Origin: Deltaproteobacteria bacterium
GTDB lineage: Bacteria > Desulfobacterota > Anaeroferrophillalia > Anaeroferrophillales > Tharpellaceae
Direction of reading: 5' to 3'
NCBI GenBank assembly: GCA_030633185.1
Contig: DAOVTG010000050.1
Span: forward strand, 1-12,804
DNA length: 12,804 bases
In this document: positions 5,468 to 12,760 of the stretch, piece after piece
How positions within the stretch are numbered: position 1 is the first letter of the stretch
How the letters are laid out: every line of letters starts with the position of its first letter
The notes under the pieces: model-generated
Database searches by the model: none
The model's input: the letters and a program-made list of their open reading frames with translations, nothing else
Told to the model about the DNA's origin: nothing
Translations under genes and position numbers: made by a program

Positions 5468-7041
5468 ATCACATCCCGCCGCAAAGCTTCGACCCGATCA
5501 TGACCGACAATCCCGCCAACCGCCATCAAAGCCGAAGTTATCGCCCCGAGAAAGCCCGGAGCGGCAGTCGCTTGGCCGGCTAGGAAAAAACCGGTCAGAC
5601 GGGTTTTTGCGGAAGGATTAAATTGTCCCACCATGTGCTTTACTCCGTAGAGCGAACCTCGAGCCGAGGCGTTAATTCGCTGCAGGGTTTTCGCGGTTGC
5701 CACACATTCGACTTTCAGTCCAGGGCCAAGTTCGGGCAGCAGTTCTATAATGCGCTTACGCACCAGCTCCCCGGTTTGCTCTTTTCTTTCGGCATAGCTA
5801 AGCGTTGTCGAAACCTCGGTGCCGGGTTCATAGTAAGGAGCCGGAAGAATCGCCGTCACGCCACCTTCCCAATAGCTGCCGGAGATATCTGAGCCACCCG
5901 AAGCCGCAAAATTAAGATAAAGCAGACGTTCGGAAAGCGGCAGATCAGGATCAAATATCGCTTTTCCCGATCCCGGCAGGAAAAAGAAATTTCGGCCCTG
6001 AAAATTATGGGTTGGTAATGAATCTACCCCAAGAGTACTTCCTCGCTGACGCTCACAGCGCACCCCAGGAGTACTTCCTCGCTGACGCTCACAGCGCAGA
6101 AAAACAATCTCCGCCCCCGCACTCTCTTCCAAAGCGGCCAGGCGGCGGCGATAGACCGACCGAAAAACCGAAGCCGGTAATAATTTTAACATCGCCTGCG
6201 GATGCAACGTGGAGATACAGCCTGAAGCCTGCAACTTAACACCATTATTACAGCAAACCCCGGCAAAAGCCCCGGCGGCGGATAACTCAATCTCTTCTAC
6301 CCTATGACGACAGAAAAGATCAACCCCGCACTGCATTAAAACCGTAACCAATGCTCCAACCAGGGCTCGACCGCCGCCTTTGAAAGTATGGGCCGAACGA
6401 TAATAGCCGTCAACAACCCCGGCATGGATGGCAAAAGGCACCTCAGAGGGCAAAGAACCATGCAGCAAACAATGGATCTGCAACAGCGTCCGCAACTCGC
6501 CACCAATTGCCAATTCGTCAAGAACCTGAGTCAGATTGTGCTCGTGCAAAAGAGCGAGCCCCGAAGATGATGACTCTCCTGATTTATCGGATTCACCTGG
6601 TGTCGAAAAACAGTAGTAAGGAAGTTTCCGGGTAATCTGTTGTATGCGTGCAAAATATTTGCTTAAAGCCTGGCGCTGGTTCGGAAAACGCTCGTGCAAA
6701 GCATCACCCAGCGCCGCATAACCTTGTGGAAAAGAGAAGTTAAAACCTCTTCCCGGCTGGACTACGGTATCGTAAGCTTTAGGATCAAATGGAACTTTTT
6801 GTAGCTGTTCGGCAATCCCCAAAAGATGCAGGTTGAGATCAAGAACGCCGCCATCTTCAAGACCTCCGGCATAATGGAAACCGGTTTCAAAATAGACATT
6901 ATTGCGGACAAAACCCTCAACCAATGGTGCTGGTCGCGGTGCCTGCTCAACCACCGCCACTTTAAAACCAAAACGGGCCAGCAACAAAGCGCTGCTCAAA
7001 CCGGAAATCCCGGCACCAATAACTAAGTAATCATATTTCAT
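5464..7041 (-). CDS. CrtI/CRTISO-type NAD(P)/FAD-dependent oxidoreductase
   Basis: A 525-residue flavoprotein. The N-terminal Rossmann motif VIGAGISGLSSALLLARFG has G9xG11xxG14 and the ribose-binding Glu32 in VAVVEQ. ETGFHYAGG (52-60) matches the substrate-side motif of carotenoid isomerases and RetSat. The C-terminal GFFLAGQATAAPGFLGAI closes the FAD site as in phytoene desaturases and prolycopene isomerases. I start at the ATG at 7041, which overlaps the KS2 stop (ATGA); a TTG at 7047 is less likely. There are no carotenoid genes nearby. Embedding between two ketosynthases suggests it acts on an ACP-bound or finished polyene, introducing, isomerising or reducing double bonds. Residues about 316-339 are a 12-residue direct duplication (CERQRGSTPGVR / CERQRGSTLGVD) absent from the family pattern; without it the length would be about 501. 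Confidence 0.88.
   Translation of the reverse strand: MKYDYLVIGAGISGLSSALLLARFGFKVAVVEQAPRPAPLVEGFVRNNVYFETGFHYAGGLEDGGVLDLNLHLLGIAEQLQKVPFDPKAYDTVVQPGRGFNFSFPQGYAALGDALHERFPNQRQALSKYFARIQQITRKLPYYCFSTPGESDKSGESSSSGLALLHEHNLTQVLDELAIGGELRTLLQIHCLLHGSLPSEVPFAIHAGVVDGYYRSAHTFKGGGRALVGALVTVLMQCGVDLFCRHRVEEIELSAAGAFAGVCCNNGVKLQASGCISTLHPQAMLKLLPASVFRSVYRRRLAALEESAGAEIVFLRCERQRGSTPGVRCERQRGSTLGVDSLPTHNFQGRNFFFLPGSGKAIFDPDLPLSERLLYLNFAASGGSDISGSYWEGGVTAILPAPYYEPGTEVSTTLSYAERKEQTGELVRKRIIELLPELGPGLKVECVATAKTLQRINASARGSLYGVKHMVGQFNPSAKTRLTGFFLAGQATAAPGFLGAITSALMAVGGIVGHDRVEALRRDVI
6026..6097 (-). repeat. 36-base palindromic unit in tandem, inside the FAD oxidoreductase gene
   Basis: Two head-to-tail 36-base units (6026-6061 and 6062-6097) differ at one base (6032 A versus 6068 G). 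Each contains the imperfect hairpin CGCTG-ACGCTCA-CAGCG and the palindrome AGTACT. Thirty-six bases equals twelve codons, so both units stay in frame and encode RCERQRGSTPGV and RCERQRGSTLGV. This looks like a recently duplicated repeat element inserted in a coding region, similar in concept to the palindromic elements in Rickettsia genes. The near identity points to recent duplication or gene-conversion-like maintenance. Confidence 0.9.
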
Positions 7042-8267
7042 TGGCAACTAAAATCGAGCAGCAAAGAGGCGTTGGAGCCGCCAAAACCGGCGGCGTTACA
7101 GAGAACCTTCTCTGGTTTTTGAGTTAGGGTTTGGTTCAGGATACGCAACCCTGCGGTCGCCGCATCGGGAGTTATAAAATTAATCGTCGGGGCCATAAAA
7201 CCCGCTTTAGCCATAATTACAGCATAAGCTGCGGTGGCCGCACCAGCCATCCAGAGTTCATGTCCGGTCAGCGCTTTTAAAGCGCTGATATAAGGCGTAA
7301 CTAAACCAAAAACAGATCTGATATTTTCAGCTTCCGCAGCATCGCCGGCCAATGTCGAAGTTGCGTGGGCCAAAAGCAGAGTCACATCTTGAGGCTCAAT
7401 CGCCGCATCAACCAACGCCGCCCGCATCGCCCGGGCCAGGCCGGTAGAACTGGGCACCGAAAGCGTCCCGCCATCAGATGAAAAACCGTAACCTCGAACC
7501 TCTCCCACGATAGTTGCTCCCCGCCGCCTCGCCAAATCATAGTTTTCCAAAACTAATGCTGCCGCCCCGCCGCTGGGAATCAAACCATCACGGTCGATAT
7601 CAAAGGGTCGTGAAGCGGCACTCGGATCATCAATCCGGGTCGAAAAAGCCCCCAGGGCGTCAAAACTACACATCGACTCCCAGTTAATCTCCTGGGCTCC
7701 GCCGCAGATCACTCGCTCCTGACGGCCTAAAGCGATCAAATCCGCCGCCTGACCAATAGCGTGACCGCTGCTCGAACAGGCCGAACTCAACGTCCAACTC
7801 GCACCTTGGGTACCGAGCAGAACATTAAGGTTCATGGTTATGGCCGAGGTCATGGCGCGAAAGACGAGACCGCTGCCGAGTTTATGAGTCTCGCCATATT
7901 GACGTAAGAGATCAACCTGCTCAACCGCCGCGAGACAACTTGAATCACAACCAAAAATCAGCCCGCTCTGCGGATTTTGCAAATCTTTTTCGCTCAACCC
8001 GGAACCATCAAGGGCTTCACGCACCGCGACATAGGCGAATTGTGCAAAATCGGGCATCGTTTTGCGCTGTTTGCGACTTAAAAAACGTTCAGGAAAAACC
8101 TCCGGCAGACAACCGGTCAAAGAACTGCGAAAACCCAAAGCTTGTCGCTTCTCATCAACGACAATCCCCGAACGCCCTTCGCGCAACGAAACCGCAACGT
8201 TCTCTACTCCAACCCCGAGACAAGAGACAATCCCAACCCCGGTTATCGCTACTTTATGCCGCTGCAT
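7038..8267 (-). CDS. Beta-ketoacyl-ACP synthase (FabB/flexirubin-APE type), KS2
   Basis: A 409-residue condensing enzyme from the ATG at 8267; a TTG immediately before it is unlikely. The catalytic residues are Cys164 in LSSACSSSGHAIG, His301 in LLAHATSTLAGD and His336 in KALTGHELWMAGA, so the triad is complete. Signature blocks ICGGAQEINWESM, SFDALGAFS and TGHELWMAGA, plus the APTINF end, are the ones I associate with the FabB-like KS subgroup found in aryl polyene and flexirubin loci. C-terminal AAGFGGSNASLLL is intact. It starts four bases after the fabG stop and ends in an ATGA overlap with the FAD oxidoreductase. KS2 and KS1 are clearly different in sequence, so they probably act at different steps, for example priming or early extension versus later extension, or as a heterodimer. 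Confidence 0.92.
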   Translation of the reverse strand: MQRHKVAITGVGIVSCLGVGVENVAVSLREGRSGIVVDEKRQALGFRSSLTGCLPEVFPERFLSRKQRKTMPDFAQFAYVAVREALDGSGLSEKDLQNPQSGLIFGCDSSCLAAVEQVDLLRQYGETHKLGSGLVFRAMTSAITMNLNVLLGTQGASWTLSSACSSSGHAIGQAADLIALGRQERVICGGAQEINWESMCSFDALGAFSTRIDDPSAASRPFDIDRDGLIPSGGAAALVLENYDLARRRGATIVGEVRGYGFSSDGGTLSVPSSTGLARAMRAALVDAAIEPQDVTLLLAHATSTLAGDAAEAENIRSVFGLVTPYISALKALTGHELWMAGAATAAYAVIMAKAGFMAPTINFITPDAATAGLRILNQTLTQKPEKVLCNAAGFGGSNASLLLDFSCQ

Positions 8268-8270
8268 CAA

Positions 8271-8999
8271 TTAAACAATCCCACCATTAACGGCTAAAAT
8301 CTGGCCGGTAATGTAAGTAGCCTTGTCGGAACAGAGAAACGAGACCGCATCGGCAACTTCCTGAGCTTGACCGAAACGAGCCAGAGGAATGGTCGGTAAA
8401 ATTTTATCAACCGGCAAATCCGCCGTCATCTCGGTCTCGATAAAACCGGGAGCTACTGCATTAACTAAAATTTTACGTTTCGCCACCTCGGTCGCCAGAG
8501 ATCTGGTCGCCCCAATTAAACCGGCTTTGGCGGCGCTATAGTTAACCTGACCGGCCACCCCGGTCTGCCCCGAGGTGGAGACGATATTAACAATTCTTCC
8601 AGCTCGCTTTCTGAGCATCCGGGCCACAACCAGCTTGGTCACCAGGAAAAAACCGTCAAGGTGGACATTTAAGACGGACTGCCAATCGTAGCGACTCATC
8701 AGAGCCATAATCCCGTCCCGAGCAAAACCAGCGTTATTAACTAAAATATAGGGAACCTCTTGCACCAGTAACGGACTTAAGGCATCCTCAACCGCCTCCT
8801 CGTCGGCGACATCAAAGGGCAGCAAAAGGCATTGCCGCCCGCAAGCTGTAACTTTTTCAGCAACCCTTTGCGCCGCTTCATGATCGAAACGATAGTTAAG
8901 CCAGATATCGTAACCATCAGCGGCCAGAGTCTCGGCAATAGCCGCCCCAATCCCGCGACTGGCTCCGGTTACCAATGCGATTCTTTTATTTTCCGACAT
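8271..8999 (-). CDS. 3-oxoacyl-ACP reductase, FabG-type SDR
   Basis: A 242-residue classical short-chain dehydrogenase, the usual FabG size. The cofactor loop is TGASRGIG (11-18), followed by the structural NNAG (88-91). The active site is complete: Asn111, Ser141 in IVNIVSTSGQTG, and the YSAAK motif with Tyr154 and Lys158. The basic residues after the first loop (NYRFDHEAA) fit NADPH preference. The C-terminal TYITGQILAVNGGIV is the FabG ending. It reduces the beta-keto group formed by the ketosynthases, giving the 3-hydroxyacyl-ACP for dehydration. It lies seven bases after the BamE-like gene and four before KS2, so it is in the same transcript. Several genome-wide FabG copies are common; linkage makes this the pathway copy. 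Confidence 0.94.
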   Translation of the reverse strand: MSENKRIALVTGASRGIGAAIAETLAADGYDIWLNYRFDHEAAQRVAEKVTACGRQCLLLPFDVADEEAVEDALSPLLVQEVPYILVNNAGFARDGIMALMSRYDWQSVLNVHLDGFFLVTKLVVARMLRKRAGRIVNIVSTSGQTGVAGQVNYSAAKAGLIGATRSLATEVAKRKILVNAVAPGFIETEMTADLPVDKILPTIPLARFGQAQEVADAVSFLCSDKATYITGQILAVNGGIV

Positions 9000-9006
9000 A
9001 ATCTAC

Positions 9007-9594
9007 TCAATATCTCACATTCACCACTCGTCCCTTGCTGTTAAACTCGACGACCACGGTGCGGAAACGGTTACGCCAATATTTCCATTGGTTATCATCC
9101 AATGAGGGGGTCTCGTGGGCGGCGGGGTAGCCTAAGGCCGTCAACACCCCTTTTCTGGTCATTCCTTTGTAGGCTTTGCCTTTCTTGATCCCTTTCAAAT
9201 CGACCGCTGAAAAACCTTTTAAGGAAACCGGCTTAGACGAAAGAATCAGCTCTTCATAGTCATCAATACTCATCTGCATCCGTTTTTCATGAACCTCAAA
9301 AACACCATGTTGACCATCCTGAAGGTCATAATGAAAACCATAGGTTTTCATGAAACGTTTCCAAGGACGAACCGTCAATTTAGTATTGGGCGGAATAATA
9401 ACATGACCTTCGCCGGGATCGGTGTAGTTGGCATAACTTGACTTAAGAAGACCTTTTTTATCGGCCTGGGCGTGAATATTGTACTTATTGTACATAGTTT
9501 CGCTGGCCGCATAAACATTTGCTAAAAAACCACCAACCAGGAAAGTTGTTACCAATAACGACAAGATAATAATTCGAGTCACTTTTTTACTCAT
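9007..9594 (-). CDS. Secreted protein with BamE/SmpA-like C-terminal domain
   Basis: A 195-residue protein preceded by a strong ribosome binding site (AGAGGAGGA, about six bases from the ATG). The N-terminus is a signal peptide: KK, a hydrophobic core (IIILSLLVTTFLVGGFLA) and a signal peptidase I site near VYA|A (after residue 29). There is no lipobox Cys, so unlike BamE it should be soluble in the periplasm. Residues 30-130 are unassigned and rich in Lys, Tyr and His. Residues about 135-195 (GIKKGKAYKGMTRKGVLTALGYP ... W.YWRNRF.TVVVEFNSKGRVV) follow the SmpA/OmlA/BamE pattern of a GM(T/S)xxxVxxxLGxP helix, then a W/Y strand and an FxxxGxV strand. As first gene of the polyene operon it may help product export or outer-membrane placement. 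That role is inference. Confidence 0.75.
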   Translation of the reverse strand: MSKKVTRIIILSLLVTTFLVGGFLANVYAASETMYNKYNIHAQADKKGLLKSSYANYTDPGEGHVIIPPNTKLTVRPWKRFMKTYGFHYDLQDGQHGVFEVHEKRMQMSIDDYEELILSSKPVSLKGFSAVDLKGIKKGKAYKGMTRKGVLTALGYPAAHETPSLDDNQWKYWRNRFRTVVVEFNSKGRVVNVRY

Positions 9595-9744
9595 TTTGTC
9601 CTCCTCTTTGTAATTGACTAAATTTTCAGATAGTGAAACTTTACATCTTTTTCTGGCATCACACGCTATACCTAAAATAAAGAGACGTATTCGTCAACCG
9701 AAAACATTCAATTTGGCTTTATTGATTGTTTTGTAAACAACCTC
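9585..9744. promoter_or_regulatory. Intergenic leader upstream of the polyene operon with a weak possible promoter
   Basis: The 150-base AT-rich gap after hrpB should hold the operon promoter. On the minus strand TTGACG (9692-9697) is a good -35-like hexamer. The best -10-like hexamer, TATAGC (9665-9670), is 21 bases away, which is longer than usual, so the call is weak. A TTGTTT-ACA-AAACAA inverted repeat sits just past the hrpB stop (about 9727-9741), too AT-rich and without a T-run to be a convincing terminator. Confidence 0.3.
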
Positions 9745-12318
9745 CTACTCAATCCAGGGCTCTTCCGGCCAGGCGTGTTTGGGGTAGCGGCCCCGCATCT
9801 CTTTGCGGACTTCACGATAGGAACCATGCCAGAAACCGGCCAGGTCATCGGTTACCTGCACCGGCCTGCGGGCGGGTGAGAGGATATGTAAAAGCAGCGC
9901 AATCCGACCGCCGCCGACCCGGGGCGTCTCCCGGCAGCCGAAGAGTTCCTGGACTCGGGCCGCGAGCACCGGGACGGCACCGCTGGTATAATCGAGTTGG
10001 ACACGACGCCCGGAGGGCAATCTAATCTCAACCGGGGCGAGTTGTTCCAGTTTCTGCTGTTGTTGCCAGGTCAGACGATCACGCAAAATTATTTTTAAGT
10101 CAAGTCGGGCCAAACCATCGCGATTACGGATTCGACCCAAGCGGGGAGCCAGCCAATTTTCGAGATCGTCCAATAAAAATTTGTCATCACAAGCCGGCCA
10201 CGACTCATTTTCAACCAAGCCGCTGTTTCTGACAAACTCAACCCGGCGGCACCACTGGCGAATGTTTTTATTCCAGGGTAAAAGATCGAGACCGACGCGG
10301 CGCACCCCCTCCAGCCAGGCGGTGGCCAAAGCTTTTGCCGGTGCCTCTTTTAAGTACCCCTCTTCGAGTATCAAAGAGTCCAACATTAACTGTTGCCGAG
10401 CCACTACGGAACCGCTCTTCTGATCCCAGAAAACCTGAGGTTCACGTTTCAATAAACCGCTAAACTGTTTTCGTAAACTGCTCTCGGAATAGGCTGCGGC
10501 CAGACGAATGCGGGATTTGCGACGGTCACCGACAAGCTGAGCCACAACCAAATACGAAGAGTGCGAAAGCGGTTCGGGATAGGCGAAAGAGGCCTCTTGC
10601 CCACCACTTAAAAGAAAACGCAAATCACCCTCTGCACGCTTTTTGGCAATCCGGTCAGGATAGGCAAAAGCTAACAATTCACCACTGAAATCAGTTGTCA
10701 GCAGACCTTTTTCGACAATTTTTAACTGCCGGGTCAATCTTTGCACTTCACGACGCAGCGTTTTCAAGAGCGCCCGGTCAGCTCTTGCGAGAGTATGACT
10801 TTTATCATCCGCCATCAAGAGCTCCAGCCGAAGATCGATATCGCAATCCGGAAGCCGGTCGCCGGCGGCGAGCGGATCACGCTCATTTAACAAGGCGGCG
10901 AGCATTGCCGCAAGCCGACCCTGACTGATTTTTTTACCGGCCAACAACATCTGGGCTAAACGGGGATGAATTCCCAGTTTAGCCAGCTCCCGGCCATGTT
11001 CCGTAATCCGATTATCTGCATCAACCGCACCCAAACGTCGCAACAAACTAAAAGCGGCATCGACCAAAGCTTGCGACGGCGGTGTCAACCAGCGCAAATC
11101 ACTAACCTGAGAAACGCCCCAAGCCGCCATCTCCAAAACCATCGAGGTAAGATCAGCCAACCTGATTTCTGGCTGACTGAACTCTAGCATGGCCGGTTCA
11201 TCACGCTTTGCCCACAACCTGTAACAATAACCCGAACCTTCGCGGGCGGCCCGGCCACGCCGCTGATCGGCCGCTGCCCGACTGATTTTGACGGTTTCCA
11301 GACGACCCATGCCGCTCGCCGGATCAAAACGCATAATCCGCCGCCAGCCACTGTCGACCACAACCCTGACCCCGGGAACCGTAAGACTCGATTCGGCGAT
11401 ATCGGTAGCCAAGACCACTTTACGAATTCGACATGTTGAAACCTCTTTTTGCGAAACCCCCTTTTGCGAAAACTTAAAAGCTCGATCCTGAAGTTCGCGA
11501 GGCAAATTACCATAGAGTGGAATAATTTCAATTTTCGGCGCAACTGCCGACTCATTTTTTCGTTCTCGATCAACTTCACGCAAAAGTTCCGTCAGACGAC
11601 GAATCTCCCCGGCTCCGGGCAAAAAAACCAGAAGATCTCCGGTGGTCTCGTGCAGAGCCCGCACCACGGTTCGGGCCACAACCGGTAATGAAAGTTTTGC
11701 CAAGCTGCTTTCTGCATGAAAAGTGGTTACCGGAAAGGGTGCAACCCGGGCTTCGAGAAGCGGGGCTCCGCCGAGAAAATCGGCAATCTCCAGAGCTGCC
11801 AGAGTCGCCGACATAACCATCAATTTAAGTTCAGGACGTAAGAGTTCCTGCACTTGTAAAACGAAAGCCAGACCAAGATCGGCCTGAAGATGGCGTTCGT
11901 GAAATTCATCAAAAATGACCAGACCGTAATCACTTAAAGCCTGATCATTTTGCAGATAACGAGTTAAAACCCCTTCGGTGACCACCTCAATCCTGGTGCG
12001 GCCGCTGACCACACTCTCATGACGCACCCGGAAACCGACAGTTTCTCCGACTTCCTCACCCAACAAAGCGGCCATACGCCGGGCCGCGGCCCGCGCCGCC
12101 AGGCGGCGCGGTTCCAGCATCACGATCTTTAAACCTTCAAGCCAGGGCTCATTCCGCAACAGTAACGGCAGCAGTGTCGTCTTGCCGGAACCCGGCGGTG
12201 CCTGTAAAACCACTTGCTGACCGGCTTGCAATGTTTGGCGGAGTTCCGGCAATAAATTCAGAACCGCTAAGTCCCTGACATCATCACAATCGAGAAAGTT
12301 GTTTTTCAATTCAGGCAA
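9745..12318 (-). CDS. hrpB: ATP-dependent RNA helicase HrpB (DEAH-box family)
   Basis: HrpB is a widespread DExH helicase of uncertain cellular role. With the TTG at 12318 the protein has 857 residues, close to the family length. Motifs in order: Walker A APPGSGKTT (41-48), EPRRLAARAA, motif II DEFHER (137-142), motif III SAT (170-172), VVLATDIAESSLTVPGV and motif VI QRRGRAAR (352-359). The C-terminal RRPVQVTDDLAGFWHGSYRE and GRYPKHAWPEEPW block is diagnostic of HrpB. The frame opens further, to a TTG at 12384 that adds 22 residues unlike the family; no ATG exists before residue 67, so the start is uncertain. AAGGA about ten bases before 12318 favours it. A 5-residue duplication, SQKGV-SQKEV, lies at residues 284-293. 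The gene is separate from the polyene operon by 150 bases. Confidence 0.95.
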   Translation of the reverse strand: MPELKNNFLDCDDVRDLAVLNLLPELRQTLQAGQQVVLQAPPGSGKTTLLPLLLRNEPWLEGLKIVMLEPRRLAARAAARRMAALLGEEVGETVGFRVRHESVVSGRTRIEVVTEGVLTRYLQNDQALSDYGLVIFDEFHERHLQADLGLAFVLQVQELLRPELKLMVMSATLAALEIADFLGGAPLLEARVAPFPVTTFHAESSLAKLSLPVVARTVVRALHETTGDLLVFLPGAGEIRRLTELLREVDRERKNESAVAPKIEIIPLYGNLPRELQDRAFKFSQKGVSQKEVSTCRIRKVVLATDIAESSLTVPGVRVVVDSGWRRIMRFDPASGMGRLETVKISRAAADQRRGRAAREGSGYCYRLWAKRDEPAMLEFSQPEIRLADLTSMVLEMAAWGVSQVSDLRWLTPPSQALVDAAFSLLRRLGAVDADNRITEHGRELAKLGIHPRLAQMLLAGKKISQGRLAAMLAALLNERDPLAAGDRLPDCDIDLRLELLMADDKSHTLARADRALLKTLRREVQRLTRQLKIVEKGLLTTDFSGELLAFAYPDRIAKKRAEGDLRFLLSGGQEASFAYPEPLSHSSYLVVAQLVGDRRKSRIRLAAAYSESSLRKQFSGLLKREPQVFWDQKSGSVVARQQLMLDSLILEEGYLKEAPAKALATAWLEGVRRVGLDLLPWNKNIRQWCRRVEFVRNSGLVENESWPACDDKFLLDDLENWLAPRLGRIRNRDGLARLDLKIILRDRLTWQQQQKLEQLAPVEIRLPSGRRVQLDYTSGAVPVLAARVQELFGCRETPRVGGGRIALLLHILSPARRPVQVTDDLAGFWHGSYREVRKEMRGRYPKHAWPEEPWIE
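11440..11469 (-). repeat. 15-base tandem duplication in hrpB
   Basis: Units AACCTCTTTTTGCGA and AACCCCCTTTTGCGA (plus strand) are adjacent and differ at two positions. They encode SQKGV and SQKEV, placed in a variable loop between the first RecA domain and the VVLATDIAESS block, so they should be tolerated. This is a small in-frame expansion, probably from slippage. Confidence 0.7.
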
Positions 12319-12465
12319 ATCGTTTTCATCCTTTTCAAAACCAATCCAAGCAAAATCTAAAAAGCAGTACAGCTTGTAACTCAACTTTCTGACTTGTTTA
12401 GTAGCCTCATTTTGAAGCCTTTAAGATTCTATAATTAACTAAGTCATTGAAAAACCCTTCATTCT

Positions 12466-12495
12466 ATGATATATTGGTTTTGTTGAAAACATCAA
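12466..12495 (-). promoter_or_regulatory. Possible sigma-70-type promoter for hrpB
   Basis: On the minus strand TTGATG (12490-12495) and TATCAT (12466-12471) are separated by 18 bases in an AT-rich region, matching four of six and five of six consensus bases. It would start transcription near 12459, giving an untranslated leader of roughly 75-140 bases depending on the hrpB start. AT-rich sequence yields such matches by chance, so the call is tentative. Confidence 0.3.
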
Positions 12496-12598
12496 TAAAA
12501 TCAAGGAAGAAGGGCTGAAATGAAGTAAATATTCGGCTTGTATCTAAAAGTAAAAAAAGTACGGGACACATCTGAATTTTTCTGATATAACATTTGAC

Positions 12599-12715
12599 AT
12601 GAACACTTCAAGTCAAAAAGAATCTTTTGAGGTTGGACAACAACACAATAATCAAGTCGTTGTTATATCTCCATCAGTTACAATCTCAAAACATGAATAC
12701 TTGATGCCCTCGTAA
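12599..12715 (+). CDS. Doubtful 38-residue ORF, possible gene fragment
   Basis: ATG at 12599, TAA at 12713. The product begins MNTSSQKESFEVG and ends SKHEYLMPS. The middle (QHNNQVVVISPSVTIS) has a beta-strand-like hydrophobic pattern. There is no ribosome binding site in front of it, and its stop codon lies within the dispersed repeat (CCCTCGTAA), so it may be a gene truncated by repeat insertion, or chance. I do not recognise the sequence. It is the only plus-strand ORF not overlapping a real gene. Confidence 0.2.
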   Translation: MNTSSQKESFEVGQQHNNQVVVISPSVTISKHEYLMPS

Positions 12716-12760
12716 AAAGCGTTTTCAGACCGCTGAGTGCGGCCACACATCTAAAACGAG
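12701..12760 (+). repeat. Dispersed intergenic repeat copy with nested hairpin
   Basis: It starts with TTGATGCCCTCGTAAAAAGCG, shared with the repeats at 3109-3193 on the other strand. A nested stem follows: CGTTTTCAGA (12720-12729) pairs with TCTAAAACG (12750-12758) with one bulged base, enclosing CCGC-TGAGT-GCGG (12730-12742). Compensating differences relative to the other copy (CTGCAGGTGCAG there) keep an inner stem, hinting at selection or transposition based on structure. The element resembles REP/MITE-type sequences. Confidence 0.65.

Noticed and set aside
6012..6239. Plus-strand ORF with a repeated QEYFLADAHSA peptide
   Set aside because: The peptide repeat is simply the 36-base tandem element read on the other strand; the minus strand is the conserved flavoenzyme.
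9727..9741. TTGTTT-ACA-AAACAA inverted repeat after hrpB as terminator
   Set aside because: The stem is short, fully A/T apart from one pair per arm, and no T-run follows on the minus strand.
9726..10025. Plus-strand ORF of 99 codons over the 3' end of hrpB
   Set aside because: Arg/Pro/Gly-rich antisense of the diagnostic HrpB C-terminal block.
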